Of a stretch of DNA of 42,212 nt, positions 1 to 9,297 are shown one piece after another; position 1 is the stretch's first letter; each line of letters opens with the position of its first letter. The stretch comes from Flavobacteriia bacterium (GTDB taxonomy: Bacteria > Bacteroidota > Bacteroidia > Flavobacteriales > Flavobacteriaceae): NCBI GenBank assembly GCA_010031465.1, contig RGZR01000003.1, positions 1 through 42,212 on the forward strand, given 5' to 3'. The notes below the pieces were generated by a model. That model was given only the letters and a program-made list of their open reading frames with translations. It was not told the origin of the DNA and did no database searches. The position numbers and the translations under genes are program-made.

Positions 1-3
1 TTT

Positions 4-1623
4 TTATTTTCCATTAAATAAAATCATAACACTGATCACAATACTTAAAATTACAATAGATACTACAACATCTTTCCAATTGTAGGTTGCTTTAGATTCT
101 GCTTTTGCTTCAGCTGTAATTGTACTGTAAGTTAAATTTTTAAGTCGCGCCTCTTCGGGTTTATCAGATAGCAAACTGACTCCAATTAATAAAAGAACAC
201 AAAGTAAAAAAAACCATGCGCTAAAACTCAAGAAGTTCATGGCACCCAAATAATAAAGTGCTCCGTTGGGGTCTAATGAATTTTTTATTAATTCTAAAAC
301 AATTCGAACTGCTGCTGCAATTAATCCAAAAACAAGAGTTATATAGGCTCCTTTAGCATTAATTCGCTTGTAAAAAATTCCCATTAAAAATACAGCTGTA
401 ATTGGTGGAGCTATATAGGATTGAACAGATTGAAGGTATTCATACAATACACCGGAAATGTTTGACATAATGGGAATCCAAATAATTCCAATAACCACAA
501 CAACGAGGGTTGCTATTTGGCCTGTTTTTACAAGTTGTTTTTCAGGTGTATTGGGTCTGAGTTTTTTATAGATATCGACCGTAAACAATGTAGAACAAGA
601 GTTGAATACCGAAGCTAACGAACTCATTAAGGCAGCTAATAATCCAGCTGCAACTAATCCTCTTAAGCCTGAGGGTAGTAAATTACTCATCAATACAGGA
701 AAAGCTTCATCGGGAGAATCCCAGTTTAATTCTCCTCTCATTTTTAAAGTTAATGCGATCACTCCTGGAATTAAAAATAAAAAGACAGGGAGAAGTTTTA
801 ATAAAGCCCCAAAAATAGTTCCTCTTCTTCCCTCTTGTAAATTTTTAGCCGTTAAGGCCCGCTGAACGATATATTGATCTGTACACCAATACCATATTCC
901 GACTATGGTACTAGAAATAAATAGGGCTGGCCATGGAAAATCAGGATCTGAAGCTGATCGCCACATATTGAGGTATTCGGGGGTTACCGTTTCTTTCATA
1001 CTTTCCCAACCGCCTACTTGATCAAGGCCAATGAGAGTAAGTACAGCGGCTCCAATAACCAAAACAACCGCTTGAATGGCTTCGGTATATACCACAGCAC
1101 GCATACCTCCTAAGACGGTATAAATTCCTGTTAGAACTACAGTGGCTATGGCACCCGTCCAAAAATCTATACCCAAAAGCGCGGATACCACCACCCCTCC
1201 TGCATAGATTGTTACTGATATTTTAGTGAGCACATAAGCGGCTATTGAGAAAACAGATAATATCCATCGGGAGCGATGATCAAATCGTTTTTCTAAAAAC
1301 TCAGGCATAGTAAAAACACCACTGCGTTGGTAAAAAGGCAAAAAGATCCATCCTAAAGCCAATACAATCCATGCGTGTATTTCATAGATTAACATTGGAA
1401 GTCGGTTTCCAGCCCCTGCACCAGCAAGGCCCACTACATGCTCAGATCCAATATTGGAGGCAAATATGGAAGCCCCAATAACAAACCATCCAACATTTCT
1501 TCCCGCTAAGAAATAGTCTTCTGTATTGTTTTCTTTTTTTCGAATAACCCAAATGGCTATTGCTGCTAAAACCAAAAAATAAAGGGCAATAGCGATCCAA
1601 TCTAACAGATCAAGTGATTTCAT
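4..1623 (-). CDS. SSS-family sodium/sugar symporter (probable L-arabinose uptake)
   Basis: A 539-residue polytopic inner-membrane protein of the sodium:solute symporter (SSS, SglT-like) family, with about 13-14 hydrophobic segments. The early segment contains an EDYFLAGRNVGW-type motif and SNIGSEHVVGLAG, both typical of sugar symporters of this family, and the central GGMRAVVYTEAIQ is the SSS signature. It is the last gene of the arabinose operon: its ATG overlaps the galM stop codon by four bases (ATGA), implying translational coupling. From this context the likely substrate is L-arabinose, brought in with Na+; substrate is inferred, since SSS paralogues for glucose, galactose or xylose look alike. 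The gene is complete; its stop is at the window edge (4-6), so whatever follows downstream is not visible. Confidence 0.9.
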   Translation of the reverse strand: MKSLDLLDWIAIALYFLVLAAIAIWVIRKKENNTEDYFLAGRNVGWFVIGASIFASNIGSEHVVGLAGAGAGNRLPMLIYEIHAWIVLALGWIFLPFYQRSGVFTMPEFLEKRFDHRSRWILSVFSIAAYVLTKISVTIYAGGVVVSALLGIDFWTGAIATVVLTGIYTVLGGMRAVVYTEAIQAVVLVIGAAVLTLIGLDQVGGWESMKETVTPEYLNMWRSASDPDFPWPALFISSTIVGIWYWCTDQYIVQRALTAKNLQEGRRGTIFGALLKLLPVFLFLIPGVIALTLKMRGELNWDSPDEAFPVLMSNLLPSGLRGLVAAGLLAALMSSLASVFNSCSTLFTVDIYKKLRPNTPEKQLVKTGQIATLVVVVIGIIWIPIMSNISGVLYEYLQSVQSYIAPPITAVFLMGIFYKRINAKGAYITLVFGLIAAAVRIVLELIKNSLDPNGALYYLGAMNFLSFSAWFFLLCVLLLIGVSLLSDKPEEARLKNLTYSTITAEAKAESKATYNWKDVVVSIVILSIVISVMILFNGK

Positions 1624-2798
1624 AATTCGCTTGTTAAAAATTCAAATTTGGTTGATGTCCTATAGGTTTCATTAGGACGTAAGACCACAGTAGGAAAATT
1701 TGTTTGGTTTGGAGAATCTGGGTAGTGTTGTGTTTCTAAACAAAAACCACTTCGGTGATTATAAACACCCCCTTTTTTATTAGGCAGGGTTCCGTCTAAA
1801 AAATTTCCAGTATAAAATTGAATGGCAGGCTCATCGGTATAGATTTGGAGTACTCTACCACTTGACGGATGATATACGCGGGCCGCCAAAGCATTTCTTT
1901 TATTCGAATTGAGAACCCAACAGTGATCATATCCGCCGCCCCGTTGCAGTTGCTCGTTTTCCATTTCAATTTCTTTTCCAATGGGTTTGGGTTGAGTAAA
2001 ATCAAAGGGAGTTTGTTCTACGGGGGCTATTTCCCCCGTGGGGATTAAGGTTGCATCAACGGGTAAATAATGATCTGCAAAGAGTTGTACTTCGTGATCT
2101 AATATGGGGGATTCAAAATTTGCAGATAAATTAAAATAGGAATGTTGTGTTAAATTTACAACAGTAGATTTGTCCGTATTTGCAAGATAGTCAACTATTA
2201 AGGTATTGTTTTCAGTCAACCGATAGGCTACTTCAACTGATAATGTTCCTGGATATCCTTCTTCACCATCGGGACTAACATAGCGCAAAATAAGAGCGAC
2301 TTCTTCAGATGAAATTTTTGTTTCTGCACTCCAAACTACTTTGTCAAATCCAACATTTCCTCCATGCAAATGATTTTTACCGTCATTTTGTGCAAGAGTA
2401 TAAGTTTCACCCTCTAGATCAAATTGTCCATTTGCAATCCTATTGCCATACCGACCAACTAATGCACCAAAATAAGGACTCGATTTTTCGTAGTCGGCTA
2501 GAGTAGTATAACCCAAAACAACATCTTCTATTACTCCCTCTCGGTTGGGAACATGCAGCGCCGTAATAATACCCCCATAGGTAATGACCTCAACGGTCAT
2601 TCCGCTATTATTTTTCAACTGATACAAATCAACATTTTCCCCATTTTGGGTTTCTCCAAAAGGCTTCTGCGTGATTGATAGTTTGTTCTCCATTTTTTGA
2701 TCACAGCTAACCAAAAATATTGCAAATGAAATGAATAGGGGAATAGCGGCAGTTAATTTTTTAATATGCAGTATCATTTGCATTAAGATTTTGTTCAA
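1620..2798 (-). CDS. galM: Aldose 1-epimerase (mutarotase), predicted lipoprotein
   Basis: Galactose-mutarotase family protein, which interconverts alpha and beta anomers of aldoses. The mature domain shows the family landmarks: [12 protein letters not shown] at the start, [12 protein letters not shown] with the sugar-binding Asn-Arg, [17 protein letters not shown] with the catalytic His, GYDHCW, and a [13 protein letters not shown] segment near the C-terminus carrying the catalytic Glu. The N-terminus is a signal peptide ending in a lipobox-like FLVSC, so the enzyme is probably a lipid-anchored periplasmic protein rather than a cytoplasmic one. The longest frame starts at 2798, overlapping the araA 3' end by 38 bases; internal ATGs at 2783 and 2777 give a more usual signal peptide (MILHIKKL...), and I favour 2777. 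The stop overlaps the symporter start. Role: presenting the correct arabinose anomer to uptake or catabolism (inferred). Confidence 0.88.
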   Translation of the reverse strand: MNKILMQMILHIKKLTAAIPLFISFAIFLVSCDQKMENKLSITQKPFGETQNGENVDLYQLKNNSGMTVEVITYGGIITALHVPNREGVIEDVVLGYTTLADYEKSSPYFGALVGRYGNRIANGQFDLEGETYTLAQNDGKNHLHGGNVGFDKVVWSAETKISSEEVALILRYVSPDGEEGYPGTLSVEVAYRLTENNTLIVDYLANTDKSTVVNLTQHSYFNLSANFESPILDHEVQLFADHYLPVDATLIPTGEIAPVEQTPFDFTQPKPIGKEIEMENEQLQRGGGYDHCWVLNSNKRNALAARVYHPSSGRVLQIYTDEPAIQFYTGNFLDGTLPNKKGGVYNHRSGFCLETQHYPDSPNQTNFPTVVLRPNETYRTSTKFEFLTSEL

Positions 2799-4245
2799 GT
2801 TCGTACAATTTAGTGTTTTTATCTATACAAATTAATTCAACACCAGCTAGGGTAGCAAAATCTTGAATTACCTCTGTGTCCAATGCCTGTGTATATACCG
2901 TATGGTGCGCTCCTCCTGCTTTCATCCATGCTGAAGCAGCAATTTCTAAAGAGGGTTGGGGCATCCATAACACCCTTGCTACAGGAAGGTTAGGAAGCTT
3001 ATTTTCAATAAGAACAGCGTTAACTTCATTTAAAATAAAGCGAAATCGAGTGCCTAAATCAATAAGGCTTACATTAATTCCTGTCCCATCAGTTCCATCA
3101 AAAACCAATCGTACGGGGTCTTTCTTACCTCCAATTCCTAAAGGATGGATTTCACAACGGGGTTTGTTTTTAGAAAGTGAGGGGCAAATTTCTAACATAT
3201 GAGCACCAAGTACTTGGGATGGATTTCCAAAATGATAGGTATAATCTTCCATAAAAGACGTTCCTCCAGGAGCATCTTGAGCCATTACCTTAAAGGCTCT
3301 AACCAAAGCTGCTGTTTTCCAGTCACCTTCACCAGCAAATCCATAGCCTTGTTCCATTAATCGTTGTATAGCTATTCCTGGTAATTGTTCAAGTGTTCCT
3401 AAATTTTCAAAATTGTCTGTAAACGCTTTAAACCCGCCCTGATCCAAAAACTTTTTAAGACCCAGTTCTATTTTTGCAGCGGTGACAAGTGATTCTCTTT
3501 TTTCACCTCCTTGCTTAAGTTGAGGATCAATTTCATAGCTACTTTCATAGTCATTAAGTAGTGCCTCTACTTCGGAAGGGTTAAGATTTTCTATAATTGC
3601 GGTTACATCATCGGAATCGTATCCATTAACACTAAAACCAAACTGGATTTGCGCTTGAACTTTGTCTCCTTCGGTAACGGCTACCTCTCGCATATTGTCA
3701 CCAATTCGAGCTACTTTAAGCTGTTGTAATTCGCTCCATCCTAAAGCTGCGCGAGTCCAATTGGAAAGGCTATTTTGAACCGCTTTATCTTTCCAAAAAC
3801 CAACAACAGTTTTACGGCGAATTTTCATTCGTGTCAAAAGATGCGCAAACTCTCGATCTCCATGTGCAGATTGATTCAGATTCATAAAATCCATGTCAAT
3901 TGAACGCCATGGAATTTCTTTGTTGTATTGCGTATGGAGATGACATAATGGGAGGTGGAGTCGCTTTAGGCCATTAATCCACATTTTAGCAGGTGAAAAA
4001 GTGTGCATCCAAGTAATGATTCCAATACATTGGGAGTCAGCACCAGCAGATACAAACAAAGACGTAATTTCATCGGGTGTTTTTACGATGGGTTGAAAAA
4101 CAATTTCAACTGGTGCAGTAAGAGATTCATTAAGTGTTTGAGCTATTTCTTTTGCGTGATTGGAAACCTGATCTAATACTTCTGGGCCATATAGATGTTG
4201 GGTTCCCGTAACAAACCATATTTTTTTTTTGTTGATTGCATTCAT
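2761..4245 (-). CDS. araA: L-arabinose isomerase
   Basis: Converts L-arabinose to L-ribulose in the cytoplasm, first step of the pathway; a Mn2+-dependent enzyme. At 494 residues it is close to the usual ~500. The metal-binding and catalytic residues known from the Escherichia coli enzyme are present at almost the same numbers: E306 (in GFAGEGDW), E333 (in [10 protein letters not shown]), H349 (in [10 protein letters not shown]) and a His at 447/448 (AGGAHHTVY). The start ATG immediately abuts the araD stop codon with no gap, and the 3' end overlaps the galM reading frame, so the gene is translated as part of one operon. No sign of damage. Confidence 0.97.
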   Translation of the reverse strand: MNAINKKKIWFVTGTQHLYGPEVLDQVSNHAKEIAQTLNESLTAPVEIVFQPIVKTPDEITSLFVSAGADSQCIGIITWMHTFSPAKMWINGLKRLHLPLCHLHTQYNKEIPWRSIDMDFMNLNQSAHGDREFAHLLTRMKIRRKTVVGFWKDKAVQNSLSNWTRAALGWSELQQLKVARIGDNMREVAVTEGDKVQAQIQFGFSVNGYDSDDVTAIIENLNPSEVEALLNDYESSYEIDPQLKQGGEKRESLVTAAKIELGLKKFLDQGGFKAFTDNFENLGTLEQLPGIAIQRLMEQGYGFAGEGDWKTAALVRAFKVMAQDAPGGTSFMEDYTYHFGNPSQVLGAHMLEICPSLSKNKPRCEIHPLGIGGKKDPVRLVFDGTDGTGINVSLIDLGTRFRFILNEVNAVLIENKLPNLPVARVLWMPQPSLEIAASAWMKAGGAHHTVYTQALDTEVIQDFATLAGVELICIDKNTKLYELEQNLNANDTAY

Positions 4246-4950
4246 TTAGTCTTGTCCGTAATAAGAATTTTTTCCGTGTTTTCGATCGTAGTGTTTTTTG
4301 ATTAGCGCTTGCTTTAATCGTTCAGCTTTGGGATTAATTTGCAAGGTTAAGTAGGCCATTTCGGCAACAGCTTCGAGTACTTGACTGTTGTATACTGCTT
4401 TTGAGGCATTTGCTCCCCAACAGAACGGGCCATGGCTTCCAATGAGGATCATTTCAATTTCATTGGGTGAAAGTTGATGAGCAGAAAAATAGTCAGTTAT
4501 TTGAATGCCAGTATTGTGTTCGTATTGTCCTTCTATCAATACATCACTCATCGGCGGGGTGCAAGGGATGTCCTGTGTTAGGTGATCTGCATGGGTAGTG
4601 CCCAAAATTGGTATTGAACATTGCGCCTGGGCCCAAGCAACAGAATACAAGGCATGAGTGTGGGCAATTCCTCCAAGGGTTTCCCAACTTTTATACAAAT
4701 AAGCGTGGGTAGGAGTATCTGAAGAGGGCTTTAACTTTCCTTCAATTATGTTGTTGTCAAAATCGACAATTACCATATCCTCAGCCTTTAATTGGGGGTA
4801 GGGTACACCGCTAGGTTTGATGGCAAATACTTTTTGAGCGCGATCAACAGCACTGACGTTACCAAAGGTGTGGATGACTAAGCCCAGGGCATTAAGTTCC
4901 ATATTTGCGTCATAGCATTCTTGTTTTAAGGTTTGAAAAGAAGAACTCAT
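4246..4950 (-). CDS. araD: L-ribulose-5-phosphate 4-epimerase
   Basis: Class II aldolase/AraD family enzyme, 234 residues, that epimerises L-ribulose 5-phosphate to D-xylulose 5-phosphate, which enters the pentose phosphate pathway. Zinc ligands are visible: H97 and H99 (GGIAHTHA) and H173 (IGSHGPFCWG); D78 (KPSSDTPTH), D122 (THADHL) and a C-terminal Tyr (NSYYGQD) match residues important in the epimerase, which separates it from fuculose-phosphate aldolases. The start overlaps the araB stop by four bases (ATGA) and the stop abuts the araA ATG, so araB-araD-araA is a strictly coupled transcription unit. Confidence 0.96.
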   Translation of the reverse strand: MSSSFQTLKQECYDANMELNALGLVIHTFGNVSAVDRAQKVFAIKPSGVPYPQLKAEDMVIVDFDNNIIEGKLKPSSDTPTHAYLYKSWETLGGIAHTHALYSVAWAQAQCSIPILGTTHADHLTQDIPCTPPMSDVLIEGQYEHNTGIQITDYFSAHQLSPNEIEMILIGSHGPFCWGANASKAVYNSQVLEAVAEMAYLTLQINPKAERLKQALIKKHYDRKHGKNSYYGQD

Positions 4951-6623
4951 AGAGAGGAGTGTGTTAGTTTTTCAATTGCGATACCCAATTCAACATATTC
5001 TTTTTGTAAAGGTTGTAGCGCTTTGACTTTATCTTTTTCTGGGGTATACGTAGCAATATAAGAACTGCCCATTATTTTACTGGCGGTTTCAACATTCGAA
5101 TGTAATCCTGCCGCAACTGCCGCATAAATAGCAGCACCTAAAGCAGGGGTTTGTTCTGAGGCTGCTACTTGAACAGGGCAGTTAAGAACATTTGCTAGGG
5201 TTTGCATTATGAAGGGATTTTTTTTAGCAACTCCTCCAATGCCCACAACATAGTCAATTTGTATTCCCTCTTCAATAAAACGATCAACGATTAACTTCGA
5301 ACCAAAACAAATGGAATGAATTAAGGCCAAAAAAAGATGGGGGGTTTTGGTTCCCAAATTTAAATTTGAAATGGCTCCTTTTAATGCTTGATCAGCATCT
5401 GGAGTTCTTCTTCCGTTTATCCAATCTAATGCAACTGGAAGCGCTTCTTCCAATGAAAGGGATTGTGCAGATTGGGTCAATTTTTCAATAACCTCAGCAT
5501 GATAAGTCTCTTTTAGTGTGGTTTTTTGTTCCTCAGTCAGTAGGGGTGAAGAAAAGACAAAATGTTCCATGGGCCAATCCAATATGGATTTAAACCAAGC
5601 CAGAACATCTCCAAAAGCCGATTGACCAGCTTCTAACCCTATCCAATTAGGGAGAACAGAACCTTCTACTTGACCGCAAACACCACGTACTGTTGTTGAC
5701 CCAATGGTTTGGGGAGTGCAAACGAGTATATCACAGGTAGAGGTTCCCATAACGCGGACTAATGTATTTTCTTTGATGGCGGCTCCTACTGCTCCAGCGT
5801 GTGCATCAAAGGTGCCTACTGCAATTACAGTATCTTCACTTAGCCCCAATTTTTTTGCCCAAATTGGATCAAGGGTACCGGCTATTTCATCTGAAGTGTA
5901 GGTTTCTGAATACAGACGACTTCTTAATTTTCCTAAATAAGGGTCAAGGGGGATTAAAAAATCTTCGGGAGGTAAGCCACCCCATGAAGTATGCCAAAGT
6001 GCTTTGTGCCCAGCGGCACAGCGACTTCTTTTAAATTGGCCTAAATCTTTATTTCCTACCAAAACGTAGGCCATATAATCACAGTGCTCCATCCAAGTAT
6101 AGGCATGTGCCTTTACCTCTTCATCTGCACGGATTATATGTAGAATTTTTGCCCAAAACCATTCCGAAGAGTAAATTCCACCAACATATTGCAAATAATT
6201 AACTGGAAAAGATTTGGCATGTTGATTAATTTCAGCTGCCTCTAAAATAGCGGTATGGTCTTTCCATAAAATCATCATGGCATTGGGATTGCTTTCAAAT
6301 CCTGTCTCAAACGCTAATGCATGCCCTTCTTTTGTTAGGGGAAGGGGTGAGGATCCTGTTGTGTCTATCCCAATTCCCTTAATTTGTTCTGGCTTAAGGT
6401 TTGCCTTCTTTAGCACTGCAAGAAGGGTTTGCTCCATACCCTCAATATGGTCTTGGGGATGTTGACGGAATTGATTTTCAATAGGTTGACAAAACGGTAA
6501 GGATTTCCATCTTTGATAGTAGTGTACGGCAGTTTCTTCTACCGCTCCATTATGACTATTCATTAGAATGGCCCTAACGGAATCAGTACCAAAATCCAAT
6601 CCGATTACATAGGTTGTCTTCAA
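4947..6623 (-). CDS. araB: Ribulokinase (FGGY family), TTG start
   Basis: Phosphorylates L-ribulose with ATP to L-ribulose 5-phosphate. At 558 residues it has the length of AraB-type kinases. It begins with the FGGY phosphate-binding motif YVIGLDFGTDSVRA at residues 5-18; a central VRVMGTSTCDILV matches the ribulokinase nucleotide region, and GIGGVAKKNPFIMQTLAN near the C-terminus is the second FGGY signature. The only start consistent with the N-terminal motif is TTG at 6623; no in-frame ATG or GTG precedes the motif. It is the first gene of the arabinose operon. The preceding MoxR-type gene ends at 6644, leaving 20 bases, so araB is either served by a promoter inside the end of that gene or cotranscribed with it. 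No arabinose regulator gene lies in the window. Confidence 0.95.
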   Translation of the reverse strand: MKTTYVIGLDFGTDSVRAILMNSHNGAVEETAVHYYQRWKSLPFCQPIENQFRQHPQDHIEGMEQTLLAVLKKANLKPEQIKGIGIDTTGSSPLPLTKEGHALAFETGFESNPNAMMILWKDHTAILEAAEINQHAKSFPVNYLQYVGGIYSSEWFWAKILHIIRADEEVKAHAYTWMEHCDYMAYVLVGNKDLGQFKRSRCAAGHKALWHTSWGGLPPEDFLIPLDPYLGKLRSRLYSETYTSDEIAGTLDPIWAKKLGLSEDTVIAVGTFDAHAGAVGAAIKENTLVRVMGTSTCDILVCTPQTIGSTTVRGVCGQVEGSVLPNWIGLEAGQSAFGDVLAWFKSILDWPMEHFVFSSPLLTEEQKTTLKETYHAEVIEKLTQSAQSLSLEEALPVALDWINGRRTPDADQALKGAISNLNLGTKTPHLFLALIHSICFGSKLIVDRFIEEGIQIDYVVGIGGVAKKNPFIMQTLANVLNCPVQVAASEQTPALGAAIYAAVAAGLHSNVETASKIMGSSYIATYTPEKDKVKALQPLQKEYVELGIAIEKLTHSSL

Positions 6624-6643
6624 TTCACTTTTTCTTTTATGGA

Positions 6644-8113
6644 TTATAACCTACTAATATAGCTTCCTAGATTGTCCTTAAATTGAAACCCTTCTAAAGT
6701 ACGGTATTTGTTTAACTTTTTAAATGACTCAAGCCCCCATAATAAAAATTCCATCATAAAATACCGGTCTTTTGCGAGGCATTTGGGTTGGTGCTTCATT
6801 ATTATTTCCTGAATCCCAGGCAAGCTTTCAAGTGCTTTTTGGTAGTCTTTTTCATTTAAGCTGTCTTCAAGAAACAACTCATTATCACGAAAAAACCATC
6901 CGAGGAGTTGATCATAGGGTCCTTCTTCAGTGGCTTTTTCAAGTTTTTCAATTTTTGGAAAATAGGAGGGAAATAAGGTTTTTATGGCTTGCGATATCAA
7001 ATGATAAGAAATTTGCTCAGCGCCTTCCTGTTCACCTTCATATACCAATTCAATTTTACCGTTTATTGCCGGAATTACCCCTAAAAAGTCTACTAGGCGA
7101 ACGGAGGTATTTGAATCACCAGTCAACAATAATCGGCGTTCCGCTGTGCTGATTAAATTTTCAAAAGCTGTAATACTCATTCGCACACTTACACCACTTT
7201 TTGAATCTACAAATTCACTTTTTCTAGCTTCAAACCCAATCTGTTCAATTATATCTTGAGCAAGTTCAGGCACGTGTATGGACGTTTTTTGACCGGCAGT
7301 CAATTTCGTTTCTTGTGAAGTGATTGCCTTTGCAGTTGAAAGTGTAAAAGGGTAGTGGGTGAGTATTTGTGAGCCAATACGGTCTTTAAGGGGCGTTACT
7401 ATACTTCCACGGTTGGTGTAATCTTCAGGATTTGCGGTAAAAACCAAAAGCGGATTCACGGGGAGTCGAAGTTTAAATCCTCTTATTTGAATTTCTTTTT
7501 CTTGTAGGATTGAAAATAACGCTACCTGAATTCGCGCTTGGAGGTCAGGGAGTTCATTTAAAACAAAGATACAGCGATGGGCTCTGGGAATCATCCCAAA
7601 ATGAAGCACTCGCTCATCAGCATACGACAATTTTAAATTGGAAGCTTTAATCGGATCAACATCACCGATTAAATCAGCAACGGTAACATCAGGAGTGGCT
7701 AGTTTTTCAAAAAAACGTTCACTTCGATGCAGCCATCCAATTGGAGTTTTGTCCCCTTCTTTATCTATTTTCAAAATGGCTTCTCTACTTATGGGGTCTA
7801 AAGGATCATCATTAATTTCTGAGCCTTCTACTATAGGTACCCATTCATCTAGTAAAGAGGTGATTTGTCGGGCTAATTTTGTTTTAGCTTGCCCCCGTAA
7901 ACCCAAAAGATTGATATTGTGTTTAGATAATAAAGCACGTTCAACATCGGGTATCACAGTGTGTTCATATCCCAAAAGCCCTTCAAAGGTTGTTTCACCA
8001 TGGGCTAATTTATGTCGCAAATTTTTTACTATTTCATCTTGAATAGATAAGGGTGCATACCCTGATTTTTTTAACTCCCCCAGCGTTTTAATCGCTTCTT
8101 TTTTAATAGTCAT
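6644..8113 (-). CDS. MoxR-type AAA+ ATPase (magnesium-chelatase ChlI-like)
   Basis: A 489-residue AAA+ ATPase of the MoxR/ChlI group. The Walker A sequence GLRGQAKT lies at residues 71-78; its Ala before the Lys is usual for MoxR proteins. The Walker B stretch IFVLNE (182-187) has Asn instead of Asp before the Glu, and sensor 1 is TANPED (226-231). The C-terminal third (from about residue 300) is a family-specific helical region. The start ATG lies five bases after the VWA-gene stop, the classic MoxR-VWA pairing seen in RavA-ViaA and ChlI-ChlD systems, in which the ATPase remodels a target together with its VWA partner. In an organism with no visible bacteriochlorophyll genes here, magnesium chelation is unlikely; the true target is unknown. 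Family is certain, function is not. Confidence 0.85.
   Translation of the reverse strand: MTIKKEAIKTLGELKKSGYAPLSIQDEIVKNLRHKLAHGETTFEGLLGYEHTVIPDVERALLSKHNINLLGLRGQAKTKLARQITSLLDEWVPIVEGSEINDDPLDPISREAILKIDKEGDKTPIGWLHRSERFFEKLATPDVTVADLIGDVDPIKASNLKLSYADERVLHFGMIPRAHRCIFVLNELPDLQARIQVALFSILQEKEIQIRGFKLRLPVNPLLVFTANPEDYTNRGSIVTPLKDRIGSQILTHYPFTLSTAKAITSQETKLTAGQKTSIHVPELAQDIIEQIGFEARKSEFVDSKSGVSVRMSITAFENLISTAERRLLLTGDSNTSVRLVDFLGVIPAINGKIELVYEGEQEGAEQISYHLISQAIKTLFPSYFPKIEKLEKATEEGPYDQLLGWFFRDNELFLEDSLNEKDYQKALESLPGIQEIIMKHQPKCLAKDRYFMMEFLLWGLESFKKLNKYRTLEGFQFKDNLGSYISRL
6654..6661 (-). promoter_or_regulatory. Possible -7 box for the arabinose operon
   Basis: Read on the minus strand this is TATATTAG, one mismatch from the Bacteroidetes -7 consensus TAnnTTTG, about 30 bases before the araB TTG. 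There is no convincing -33 element, and the box lies inside the last codons of the MoxR-type gene, so this is a weak candidate only. Confidence 0.22.
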
Positions 8114-8118
8114 TATCT

Positions 8119-9243
8119 TTAGTCTAAGCGTTTTTTTCTGTTTTTTTCGTAATCTTCAAATATCATTTCTCCTAATCCCTTTAGTCCGGTAAAGAAAGCT
8201 TTGCCTTGATTTGCCTCGGTAAATGTCCGAATAAATTGCTGAAGATAGGGGTCTTGGGCAATCATAAAGGTGGTAATGGGGATGTGTAGTTTTTTAGCTT
8301 GTCTTGCCATTGTGTAGCATTTTTCCACAATGGTTTCATCCAACCCCACACTGTTTTTGTAATAGGAGCCATCGGCTAATTTTAGGCAACTTGGTTTCCC
8401 ATCGGTAATCATAAAGATTTGTTTATTCGTGTTTTTTTTCCGACGAAGTAAATCCATTGCCAATTCAAGACCCGCTACAGTATTGGTATGGTAAGGGCCT
8501 ACTTCAAGGTAAGGAATGTCTTTTACTGCTATGGGCATAGCGTCATTCCCAAAAACCAAAATATCTAAGGTGTCTTTCGGATAACGTGTGGTAATAAGTT
8601 CTGCCAAAGCCATGGCTACTTTTTTAGCTGGAGTAATACGGTCTTCTCCATAAAGAATCATACTATGGCTAATATCGATCATCAAAACGGTGCTCATTTG
8701 GGTTTTGTAAAAGGCATCTTCTACAACCAGATCTTGATCTTGAATTGTAAAATCATCACCAAGACTTCTGATTTGAGCATTTTTTAAACTTTCCGTTACT
8801 GCAATTTTGTCAATGGAATCCCCGAATTGATAGGCTTTAAATTCTCCAGTGGTCTCTTGTCCTTGTCCTGTTTTTTGAGTTTTGTGATTTCCAGACCCTG
8901 TTTTTTTAAGTTTACCAAAAATTTGTTTTAAAGCGTGTTCACGTAATAATTTTTCTGTTTTTGGAGTCAATGCATACCCCTCACCTTTTGTCCCGTTCCC
9001 TTTTTTTGGTTGAATAAAAGCCCTTTGTTTTAACTCCTCGATAAAGTCGTCAATTGTATAATTTTCATCCGTTAATTCATACTCTTTATCCAATTCTCTG
9101 AGCCAATCAATGGCTTCCTCAAAATCACCTGAAGTATGGGTAATCAGTTCTTTAAAGATTTCGAAAAGCTTTTCAAAAGGGTTTTGATCTTTTGGAATAG
9201 GTTTGACAAATCTGAGTCCCGTTGGGAATTTTTTCCAATTCAT
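8119..9243 (-). CDS. VWA-domain protein, partner of MoxR-type ATPase
   Basis: A 374-residue protein without signal peptide or membrane segment, so cytoplasmic. Residues 1-110 are helical and acidic; residues 111-135 form a low-complexity linker rich in Lys, Gly, Thr and Gln; residues ~183-374 form a von Willebrand factor A domain. Its MIDAS metal site is visible as DISHS (190-194), a Thr in the HTNT stretch (about 252-255) and MITDGKPS with Asp281. It is followed five bases later by the MoxR-type ATPase, so the two are one transcription unit and probably one complex. The architecture (helical N-terminus, charged linker, C-terminal VWA) resembles ChlD/ViaA-type partners. Substrate unknown. Confidence 0.82.
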   Translation of the reverse strand: MNWKKFPTGLRFVKPIPKDQNPFEKLFEIFKELITHTSGDFEEAIDWLRELDKEYELTDENYTIDDFIEELKQRAFIQPKKGNGTKGEGYALTPKTEKLLREHALKQIFGKLKKTGSGNHKTQKTGQGQETTGEFKAYQFGDSIDKIAVTESLKNAQIRSLGDDFTIQDQDLVVEDAFYKTQMSTVLMIDISHSMILYGEDRITPAKKVAMALAELITTRYPKDTLDILVFGNDAMPIAVKDIPYLEVGPYHTNTVAGLELAMDLLRRKKNTNKQIFMITDGKPSCLKLADGSYYKNSVGLDETIVEKCYTMARQAKKLHIPITTFMIAQDPYLQQFIRTFTEANQGKAFFTGLKGLGEMIFEDYEKNRKKRLD

Positions 9244-9297
9244 ACAGACTCAAAAATAAGGATAATTTTAGGCACAAAACTAGAAAAAGCCCTCTAA

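Noticed and set aside
6644-9243. MoxR-VWA pair as magnesium chelatase for chlorophyll synthesis
   Set aside because: No ChlH or other tetrapyrrole-pigment gene is nearby, and the pair looks like the generic MoxR-VWA arrangement.
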